A stretch of 64,000 nt of DNA from Bacteroidales bacterium (lineage in GTDB: Bacteria > Bacteroidota > Bacteroidia > Bacteroidales > F082), in NCBI GenBank assembly GCA_024710405.1, contig JANJUV010000007.1:550181-614180 (forward strand). Direction: 5' to 3'. The translations under genes and the position numbers were made by a program. This document shows positions 53,294-60,466 of the stretch, in pieces (position 1 is the stretch's first letter; the number at the start of each line of letters is the position of its first letter). The notes under the pieces were generated by a model that searched no databases, was not told the origin of the DNA, and was given only the letters and a program-made list of their open reading frames with translations.

Positions 53294-56179
53294 TTAGAAA
53301 ATATTGTATTGAAACCTCAGTTGAATCTTGATTCCGGGGTTTAAAAATTCGTCATATTCTTCCTGTGTGTTGTGTGCACGGAAGACAGATTTCTTACTTT
53401 GGCTGAGCAGGTTATCAATCTTAATACCTATCTGAGCGCGTTTCGACTTTCCGAACTTTTTACTTGCATTGAAGTTCAGGCTATGAAAAGGCAAAGAATA
53501 AATATCGGGTCGGTCAACAATACCCACGATTTGCAGGGTTGGTCCCTGAACGTTATAAAATAGGGCAAGTTCTGTGTCTTTGAAGAATCCGTTCTCAACG
53601 CCTTCAAACAAAAATCCGGCATTGATCAGATAGGGTGCCTGCCCGGCCATTTCGCGGTAGTTGTCAACAGTTTCTCCATCACGGGCCCATAATTGGCGCG
53701 AGGCAAACTCAGAATCAGTCATTTCGATACGCGAACTGATCACGGACAAATTGGTTACAAAGGTTAGGTATGAGAGATATGGATTGATGAAATTCAGGTT
53801 TTTACGTGCTTCGATTTCTACGCCAAACACGCGTCCGTCGCCTACATTTCGGGGCTGAAAAGCATTGACCATCTGTACAAACTGCACAATTTCAATGGGT
53901 TTATAAAACTTCTTGTAAAAACCGCTCACCGAGAACATCTGACCCTGATCCTGAAACATTTCCCACCTCAGGTCGAGGTTATGGATGTCGGTGGTTTGCA
54001 ACTTACCGTCCCAGTATACAACCCCGCTGATGTTGTCCTTATCCTCGAACAAGCCTCCTACAAATATTTTACCGCTGATGGGATCAAAAATTTCAGCATA
54101 AGACATTTCCTTGAATGAGGGCCGTGCAATAGTTTTTGCGTAGGCTAGCCTTAGGTTCTGTTTTTCGGTAATACTGTAAATGAGGTTTACCGTAGGGAAG
54201 AAATCAAATTGATCAAGTACTTCTTCGTTGTTGAACACTTCCCCTTGCTGGTTTTGTCCGGAATAACGAAGCAGAAAATCTTCCACCCGGATTCCAATGA
54301 TGCTGCGCATGCGGGCAAATGGGCTGAGCTCCACGGAAGCATATCCGGCAATATTGGTCATGTCGGCGTCAAACTTATTGGAATTGTCGGGCAGGAAGGG
54401 AGCTTCGTAAGTGGTTCCCTTGTTTCTGTCTCCGTTCAGCGGCCAAAGATTCTCGGGGAAGAACAGTTCGTTCATATCACCTGTCAGGGGAACATTACGT
54501 ATATTTAAGTTGAAATTACGCACGATGAAATCCCGCTCTTTGAAAGTGTACCCGCTACCGGCAAGCAGTTTTGCTTTTCGACCCAACACATTGAAATTAT
54601 GGGTCAGGCCAAGTTGACCATTAAGGTTGTATTCATTCAGCTCGCGCCAGATACGTTCCGGAAAACCGGTTTCTGTACCAATTCTCCAACTGTTCTCACC
54701 TCTGATTTCGTAGCGCGTAAAACGGATGTCAGGATCATAAATGCGGGATAAGGTTGGCGAAACTTTCCATTCAATCTCCCATGAGTTTCCGGCGAATACG
54801 TGTTTTCCACTCAACAAGGCATTGGTCATCGAGCGTTCGTTGTATTCGAGAATTTGCTGAAAAGCGACAAAGTTGGAACCTTTATCGGAGCCTTCATAGT
54901 CAAACACACCGGCTGTTGATTCACCATTCTGAAGGCGAAGCACATTGAGCCTGATCTTGGAAGTTTTGGTTTTGTAGGCCAATCCGAGCATTCCATTTAC
55001 CATCACATTGCTGATACCTAGATTGCCCACATTATATTCACGTCGTTCGAATCTGGTGCTGTCCTTTTGCGGGTAAATGCCTACCCTGCCGAAATCGGCA
55101 TCCTTATAGAATTCTGTCTCGCTTTTGTATGAAAGATTCAGGCTGTAACCCCAGCTTGCTTTTGGGCGGTTGATCTGATTTCCGAGACTGTAACCTAAAT
55201 TGTAGTCGATGAAGTTCTGTTTGTTACTTGCCGCTAATACAGGATTGAAAGACGACAAAATTTCCTTGTACCGCATGGCTTGCTCGCTATTCGGATTTAA
55301 AAACACCTCTGTGTACTGCGGGATATCCTCTGTGGCCGGAATCTTTCGTGTTCCATCGTCAAAACCGAGCCAATCAGTAGCTCCTCCTTCATAGGTAAGA
55401 AAATCCTTATTAAGATGCATATCAGGATTATATCCGGCACCTAAAGAAATAGTTGAGGTGCGTTGTTCGGGAAAGTCTTTGGTAGCAATATCAATGATCC
55501 CTCCGGTGAAGTCGGCCGGCAGTTCGGCAGCGAATGTTTTATAAACGATAATGTTGTCGATGATGTTGGTGGGAAAGATGTCCATCTGCAGGGTGTTGCG
55601 GTCAGGGTCGAGACCGGGGATATCCATTCCGTTGAGGATTGTTTTGGTGTAACGGTCGCCTAATCCGCGCACAAACACATACTTTCCTCCTTCGACCGAG
55701 ACGCCCGGCACACGCTTGATACTTGAGGCAGCATCTGAGTCTCCGATCTTACGGAAATTTGAAGACGAAATTCCGTCGAGCATATTGGCTGCTTTCGCTT
55801 TTACAGTCATAAGTGCTGCTTCGGTATTCCTGACGGCTGCTGCAGTTACTACAACCTCTGCCAGTTCAAAGTTGGCTTCTTTCATTTTCAGGTTATCGAG
55901 CAGGCTCACCTTTCCGGGTTCTACCTTCAGGCCTTTTATATTTATGGTTTCGTATGAAATGAAGGAAACTCTTAAGTCATAAAGTCCCGGTGCAATAGGA
56001 ATACTAAACTCACCATCGAAATCGGACATGGCTCCGATGGTTGTGCCTTCCACAAACACGGTGACTCCGGGAAGCGGTTCACCGGTTGCGTCTTCGGTTA
56101 TGGTTCCCCGTATAACTGATTGCTGAGCAGTAATCTGGAGCGTGAAGAATGAAAAGAACAGTGCAATTATTAACTTCAT
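53294..56179 (-). CDS. TonB-dependent receptor with N-terminal carboxypeptidase-regulatory domain
   Basis: A 961-residue outer-membrane receptor. Signal peptide residues 1-18 (LQITAQ). Residues about 20-95 are a CarboxypepD_reg-like domain (GEPLPGVTVFVEGTTIGAMS). The plug has SSNFRKIGDSDAASSIKRVP, GGKYVFVRGLGDRYTKTILN and ADFTGGIIDIATKDFP. The barrel ends QLRFQYNIF with a terminal phenylalanine. It lacks a SusD partner. ATG at 56179 is used because it opens the signal peptide; one at 56188 would add three residues. The substrate is unknown. The adjacent upstream gene is a beta-helix lipoprotein, but a terminator and a new promoter lie between them. Confidence 0.92.
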   Translation of the reverse strand: MKLIIALFFSFFTLQITAQQSVIRGTITEDATGEPLPGVTVFVEGTTIGAMSDFDGEFSIPIAPGLYDLRVSFISYETINIKGLKVEPGKVSLLDNLKMKEANFELAEVVVTAAAVRNTEAALMTVKAKAANMLDGISSSNFRKIGDSDAASSIKRVPGVSVEGGKYVFVRGLGDRYTKTILNGMDIPGLDPDRNTLQMDIFPTNIIDNIIVYKTFAAELPADFTGGIIDIATKDFPEQRTSTISLGAGYNPDMHLNKDFLTYEGGATDWLGFDDGTRKIPATEDIPQYTEVFLNPNSEQAMRYKEILSSFNPVLAASNKQNFIDYNLGYSLGNQINRPKASWGYSLNLSYKSETEFYKDADFGRVGIYPQKDSTRFERREYNVGNLGISNVMVNGMLGLAYKTKTSKIRLNVLRLQNGESTAGVFDYEGSDKGSNFVAFQQILEYNERSMTNALLSGKHVFAGNSWEIEWKVSPTLSRIYDPDIRFTRYEIRGENSWRIGTETGFPERIWRELNEYNLNGQLGLTHNFNVLGRKAKLLAGSGYTFKERDFIVRNFNLNIRNVPLTGDMNELFFPENLWPLNGDRNKGTTYEAPFLPDNSNKFDADMTNIAGYASVELSPFARMRSIIGIRVEDFLLRYSGQNQQGEVFNNEEVLDQFDFFPTVNLIYSITEKQNLRLAYAKTIARPSFKEMSYAEIFDPISGKIFVGGLFEDKDNISGVVYWDGKLQTTDIHNLDLRWEMFQDQGQMFSVSGFYKKFYKPIEIVQFVQMVNAFQPRNVGDGRVFGVEIEARKNLNFINPYLSYLTFVTNLSVISSRIEMTDSEFASRQLWARDGETVDNYREMAGQAPYLINAGFLFEGVENGFFKDTELALFYNVQGPTLQIVGIVDRPDIYSLPFHSLNFNASKKFGKSKRAQIGIKIDNLLSQSKKSVFRAHNTQEEYDEFLNPGIKIQLRFQYNIF

Positions 56180-56247
56180 ATGTAGCATGCAGGACTTGAT
56201 TGATCTGGCTGCAAAGTTCCACTTAATGAACGTTTTTAGCTTTATGC

Positions 56248-56278
56248 CAAAATTATATCAGTGTTAAGTTATTGTAAA
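56248..56278 (-). promoter_or_regulatory. Promoter of the second TonB receptor gene
   Basis: Minus strand: TTTA (56278-56275), 19 bp, TAATTTTG (56255-56248), an exact -7 box. The leader would be about 60 nt. The spacer contains CTTAACA. Confidence 0.65.
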
Positions 56279-56280
56279 TA

Positions 56281-56320
56281 AAAAGTAAAACAGGATCGTC
56301 AAACCCTTGACGATCCTGTT
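56281..56320 (-). terminator. Terminator of the beta-helix lipoprotein gene
   Basis: Perfect 14-bp stem (56289-56302 with 56307-56320) with a 4-nt loop, followed on the minus strand by TTTTACTTTTT. It lies 24 bases past the lipoprotein stop. Confidence 0.9.
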
Positions 56321-56343
56321 GCGATCACTATGAAAATATTTTA

Positions 56344-57825
56344 TTACATTCCAGCAAGACCACCGGCTTTTGCAGCCCAGGTCCAGCCAAATACGCTAGC
56401 GTTTGCACCAACTGTGTTTGCACCGGCAGCAACACTACTTGCATGAGCTGCAGTTCCGTTTTTAAACACGGCAGAAAGTTCAACTTCAGCAGGAAGTGTA
56501 ACCTGAAGTCCGCTAAATACAAGGTCTCCATTAGCAAAATTAGCAATAGTAGCATCGCCTGAAAGTGAGAAGTCACCACGGCCATCAACAGCAGGACTTG
56601 GGAAATCAAAGAAATAGATATTCATGAATTCACCTCTGGCACCTGAACGAAAATCTCCAAGTTCTGAAGCAGGGTTACCTTTTACTGTACCATTCTTCAC
56701 AATATGTCCGGCCAGCATGGAGCCTTCGGGTCCATCAATTTCAAGAGCATGATCGGTATCATCGCCACATACAACAATGAAGTTATCTAATGTTCCGGAC
56801 CAGGCCTGATCAGTATCAACTGCATCATCACCAGAATTCCATACAAGTGCATTTGTTACATTTACACTGCCGCCAAACCACTCGATACCATCGTCCTGGT
56901 TGGCAACAACTTCAACATTCTCAATAATGGTACCTGAACCAACGCCACCAAGGGTTAATCCGTTGATTTCATTGCCTTCGCCAATGTTGGCGCCTCCATG
57001 ACGAATGGAGATATAACGAATAACACCTGAGTTGTCAGCATCATTGGTGCCACCATAAAGTCCGTTAGGATCTGACGGAGGAATACCTTCGATCTGTACA
57101 GATTCAGCAGCTGCAGAAATACGGGCATTACCCAGAACGAGCAAACCACCCCAAAGGCCGTTTACAGAAGGTTCAAGATTCGGGCTCTCAAACTGGCCAG
57201 GCATGATTTCATCGGCAATACTGGTAAATATGATGGGCTTCTCGGCAGTACCATCAGCATTGAGTTTTCCTCCACGGGCAATCAAAAGTGCAGTGGCATT
57301 TTCGCCTGTACCTGCTTCTCCTTTAACCACAACACCGGGTTCAATAGTGAGGGTAACTCCTGATACAACAGTAACACGGCTCTGGAGTACATATACTTTA
57401 CCTGTTTTCCAGGTAACATCTTCTGTAATGTTGCCACTAACATAGAAAATTACCTGCTCCAACACCACACTGATTACTGCAGTGGCTTTGGTAGCCTGAG
57501 ATTCCTTGTCGGTTACAGTCAGTTCAACAGCACCTGCACCGGCATTGCTGCTGGCGGTGAATGTAACTACAATGGTTCCTGATTTTGAATCAGCTGTTCC
57601 GTCGGTTTTGATGGTAGCGGTTCCATTTACTGCGCTTACCGAAGCTGATTTAAAACCGGCCTCAGAAGTAAATGCAAACTCCATATCGACTGATGATCCT
57701 GCAACAACTTCTTGAATAGCAGGTGCATTAACCTGTGGAAATGCGAAGGTTTTGTCTTCATCTTTCTTACAGGCAGTGAAAATTGCCAGAGTGGCAACAA
57801 ACATAAATAATACGATTTTTTTCAT
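56344..57825 (-). CDS. Lipoprotein with Ig-like and parallel beta-helix domains
   Basis: A 493-residue lipoprotein. Signal peptide with lipobox FTAC at residues about 17-20, then KKDEDK, a charged stretch of the kind that directs surface display in Bacteroidota. Residues about 25-125 form an Ig-like domain (VTFTASSNAGAGAVELTVTD). Residues 130-490 are a right-handed beta-helix (LTIEPGVVVKGEAGTGENAT, PIIFTSIADEIMPG, NDADNSGVIRYISIRHGGAN, IIENVEVVANQDDGIEWFGG). ATG at 57825 is used, giving MKKIVLFMF. Beta-helices often bind or cut polysaccharide, but no catalytic motif stands out. It probably works with the TonB receptor just downstream. Confidence 0.88.
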   Translation of the reverse strand: MKKIVLFMFVATLAIFTACKKDEDKTFAFPQVNAPAIQEVVAGSSVDMEFAFTSEAGFKSASVSAVNGTATIKTDGTADSKSGTIVVTFTASSNAGAGAVELTVTDKESQATKATAVISVVLEQVIFYVSGNITEDVTWKTGKVYVLQSRVTVVSGVTLTIEPGVVVKGEAGTGENATALLIARGGKLNADGTAEKPIIFTSIADEIMPGQFESPNLEPSVNGLWGGLLVLGNARISAAAESVQIEGIPPSDPNGLYGGTNDADNSGVIRYISIRHGGANIGEGNEINGLTLGGVGSGTIIENVEVVANQDDGIEWFGGSVNVTNALVWNSGDDAVDTDQAWSGTLDNFIVVCGDDTDHALEIDGPEGSMLAGHIVKNGTVKGNPASELGDFRSGARGEFMNIYFFDFPSPAVDGRGDFSLSGDATIANFANGDLVFSGLQVTLPAEVELSAVFKNGTAAHASSVAAGANTVGANASVFGWTWAAKAGGLAGM

Positions 57826-57908
57826 GATGATTAGGTTTAGGTGTGAAATTTTGCGCAAAAGTGCCCATTTCCACCCGCAGAAGTATTTAATAAGAGTTTA
57901 TGATACTG

Positions 57909-57978
57909 TTAAGTTTACCTTAACCCCTTAAAATATATGATTGATTTTAAGCTACTTACGCAATTAACCTTTTCTTAA
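57909..57978. promoter_or_regulatory. TTAA repeats in 11-bp phase upstream of the lipoprotein gene
   Basis: TTAA begins at 57909, 57920, 57928, 57947, 57964 and 57975. Two pairs are exactly 11 bp apart: TTAAGT-N5-TTAACC and TTAACC-N5-TTAACG. This spacing matches the direct repeats bound by PhoB/PhoP-type response regulators. The site is 84-153 bp upstream of the lipoprotein start. The 183-base gap contains no gene. Confidence 0.4.
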
Positions 57979-58008
57979 CGTATTAGTAGTGTTTTGTATA
58001 TCAATGCT

Positions 58009-59790
58009 TTAATCAATCAGATTCATACTTCGCATCAGCCATGTGGCATTGCGGCCCGAAGCAATTCCTCTTTTGATTTTGTAATCAAATTTTAATTGAT
58101 CACCAAGCAAATAGCTCTCAAAGCAATAATTCATGTAGCGATCGGGAAACTCCTGCTCAAGCGCTCCAAGCCTGAGGTCGTGCGTAGCCACTACCGCAAG
58201 ACAGGGTATATCGCTGATTTTGCGCAACAAAGCATAGGTCCCTGAATATTTGTCATCTGTATTGGTTCCGCGCAGCAACTCATCAAGTAAGATCAGGCTG
58301 AAACCAACATTTCTTGCCCTTTCCAAAATATATTTGAGTTGTTTTAACTCGTTCATAAACAAGGAAGTGTTTTCGTGAAGCGAATCGCTCTGCCGCAATG
58401 AACTTAACACCACACAAGGCTTCCAGATGAACGCTGATGCACAGACAGGTGCTCCGGCCTGCGCAAGCAACACATTCACTCCCAGCGTTCTTAAATAGGT
58501 GCTTTTACCTGCCATATTACTGCCGGTTACCAATTGTACACCATGATTGCGGCACAGTTGCACCGAATTAGCAACACGTGCATCATCAGGAATCAGAGGA
58601 TGCGCCAGATTATCAGCCATCAGTTTCTCCTCATCTGCCGGTTCAGGAAAAACATACTCTGGATTGTTAAAGGCAAAAACCGCAATACTTGTAATCATTT
58701 CCAATCTGCCAAGAGTTTCGAACCACAACGCGACACCGGGACGGTTCTTGTCGCGCCATATTCCATAATGATACAACAAATTGATATCAAGCTGAAAAAG
58801 TGCGTTTCCAATGAAATATAACAAAACATTCGATCGCCTGTCGAACCATTCCGAAAGCACACCCAAGCGATGCAATTCCTTAAGGGCACTTTGGGCAATC
58901 TGTTGCATCTCAGTCAGAAGCTCACTTTTGAGGTTTAGTTCACAGAATCTCTCGAATACCTTATGTGCCGTTGCAAATGACTGTTTTCTGGCACCTGTAT
59001 GCTCCTGTATCACTTGTATCCTGCGTGCATAAGACGATGCTATCAGCAGATTCGCAATAGCTGAAAGGACAAAAAGGGAAGGCCCACCACCAAATAAATA
59101 AACACCAACTGAAAAAACAAGCACTAACGGAAGTACAATCCTAAGCATAGAAAGCCTCTTCATAATGAATGGAAAATATTGCTCCCAATCGGTCGATTTG
59201 AATGAAGCAGCTTGCACCTTAGCAGATTGAAACAATAATGTCATTGATTCAAGCCTGAAACCGTGCTCATCCCTTAAACTTTTCACTGCAACCTGCATGG
59301 CTCTGATATGAGCTGCATCTGGTTTTTCGTTCAGCAGGCTTTGAGCAAGCAAATTAGCGCCTTCCTGTGTCGAACACCTGTTTACATAATGAAAGACACT
59401 GTTCTTCCCGAACAAATCCAGGTCATCGGCAAACGGTAGTTGCTCCCTGAAGTTATCGCCATTGTCGAATATGGAAGGTTTCCAATCCAGTAATTCCAAT
59501 TCATTAGTAACAATTCTTAATCGGATACGAACCAAATCAAGCTTGCGAAACAATTTCTGATGCCTGACTATCAACACAATAAAAATCACGAACAGACTGA
59601 TTGATCCTGCCAGCCATAAATAGTTTCCGCTTGAAGCAAAGAAATAAACCAACGCCAGTGATAGCAGAAAAAACATCAGCCTGAGCCATGAAAACAAGGA
59701 TACTGTTCCGGCAAGTTTCGTTTCCTCCATTCCCAAACCCTGCTTCAGATTGAGATAATAGGCTTTAACTTCTCCCCGGTTTGCAGGCAT
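58009..59790 (-). CDS. Membrane-anchored MutS-family ATPase
   Basis: A 593-residue protein. Two N-terminal membrane segments (about residues 30-52 and 57-76) and a third hydrophobic hairpin (about 213-250) interrupt a MutS-like core and lever region. The C-terminal MutS ATPase is complete: Walker A GSNMAGKST (423-431), SSLRQSDSLHENTSLFMNEL, Walker B LILLDELLRGTN, and the switch VVATHDLRLG. It lacks the N-terminal mismatch-binding domain of MutS and the Smr nuclease of MutS2. Classical mismatch repair is therefore unlikely; a DNA or chromosome role at the membrane is inference. It is a single gene; its stop lies about 30 bases after the TTAA repeats. Confidence 0.88.
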   Translation of the reverse strand: MPANRGEVKAYYLNLKQGLGMEETKLAGTVSLFSWLRLMFFLLSLALVYFFASSGNYLWLAGSISLFVIFIVLIVRHQKLFRKLDLVRIRLRIVTNELELLDWKPSIFDNGDNFREQLPFADDLDLFGKNSVFHYVNRCSTQEGANLLAQSLLNEKPDAAHIRAMQVAVKSLRDEHGFRLESMTLLFQSAKVQAASFKSTDWEQYFPFIMKRLSMLRIVLPLVLVFSVGVYLFGGGPSLFVLSAIANLLIASSYARRIQVIQEHTGARKQSFATAHKVFERFCELNLKSELLTEMQQIAQSALKELHRLGVLSEWFDRRSNVLLYFIGNALFQLDINLLYHYGIWRDKNRPGVALWFETLGRLEMITSIAVFAFNNPEYVFPEPADEEKLMADNLAHPLIPDDARVANSVQLCRNHGVQLVTGSNMAGKSTYLRTLGVNVLLAQAGAPVCASAFIWKPCVVLSSLRQSDSLHENTSLFMNELKQLKYILERARNVGFSLILLDELLRGTNTDDKYSGTYALLRKISDIPCLAVVATHDLRLGALEQEFPDRYMNYCFESYLLGDQLKFDYKIKRGIASGRNATWLMRSMNLID

Positions 59791-59824
59791 GTAGCAATAA
59801 GTATTTAAGTGAATAGCTTGTAAG

Positions 59825-59832
59825 CAAAATTA
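59825..59832 (-). promoter_or_regulatory. -7 box of the MutS-family gene
   Basis: Minus-strand TAATTTTG, exact TAnnTTTG, 34 bases before the start codon. No good -33 element seen. Confidence 0.5.
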
Positions 59833-59869
59833 ATCTTTAAGTGCACGGACTAATTACCTTCAATATGTT

Positions 59870-59901
59870 TTTGAGTTTTTTAACAATATGGCGTACCTTC
59901 G
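59870..59901 (+). promoter_or_regulatory. Promoter of the methyltransferase gene
   Basis: TTTG (59870-59873), 20 bp, TACCTTCG (59894-59901), one base off TAnnTTTG. The ATG at 59909 is 7 bases behind the box. The ATG at 59888 lies inside the promoter, so it is not the start. Confidence 0.6.
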
Positions 59902-59908
59902 CACAAAC

Positions 59909-60466
59909 ATGGAAACGGACAGGATAAAATGGAACAGCAGGCATGCTGAGAAGTCAGGACACAATCCGCCGGACATTTACCTTAAAAGGTTTCTGAACGA
60001 GCTGGCAGGGCCTACCGTGCTTGATCTGGCGTGTGGAAGAGGCAGAAACGCCTTTTTTCTGGCCGAATCAGGCTTTGAGGTCACAGCTATTGATATCTCA
60101 GATACCGGTCTCTTCTCACTTCACCAGGAAAATCTTCATCGCAAGCTTAATATTCAAAGCATACAAGCCGACCTCGACGAAATGCCTGAAATATTGAAAC
60201 ACACAAAGTTTAACTCTGTGGTAATCATTAATTTCAAACCAGCGAAAGTATTTCTACGGGAAATCCACAAACTGGTCGCAGATAATGGCACATTGCTTTG
60301 GTGTTCGTTCAATGAACTGAAATCAAGGATTTCTGGTTTTCCTCCCGAAATGGCACTTCAACCGTCGGAGTTTATTTCCTTTTACGGGTTTAAACTAATG
60401 GATTACACGCGTTTCACGGACGAAAGCGGTGAAAGGGATGGATACTTTTTCAAAAAAATATCATGA
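59909..60466 (+). CDS. SAM-dependent methyltransferase, class I (TehB/UbiE-like)
   Basis: A 185-residue cytoplasmic methyltransferase. Motif I TVLDLACGRGRNAFFLAESG binds SAM; the acidic residue ending strand 2 is in VTAIDIS; motif III resembles NSVVIINFKPAKVFLREIHK. The opening DRIKWNSRHAEKSG is typical of TehB-like methyltransferases. The substrate cannot be deduced. Its stop overlaps the next start (ATGA), coupling it to a T9SS protein, an unexpected partner. Confidence 0.88.
   Translation: METDRIKWNSRHAEKSGHNPPDIYLKRFLNELAGPTVLDLACGRGRNAFFLAESGFEVTAIDISDTGLFSLHQENLHRKLNIQSIQADLDEMPEILKHTKFNSVVIINFKPAKVFLREIHKLVADNGTLLWCSFNELKSRISGFPPEMALQPSEFISFYGFKLMDYTRFTDESGERDGYFFKKIS

Noticed and set aside
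50147..57825. Polysaccharide utilisation locus
   Set aside because: Two TonB receptors are present but there is no SusD-like protein and no glycoside hydrolase or lyase.
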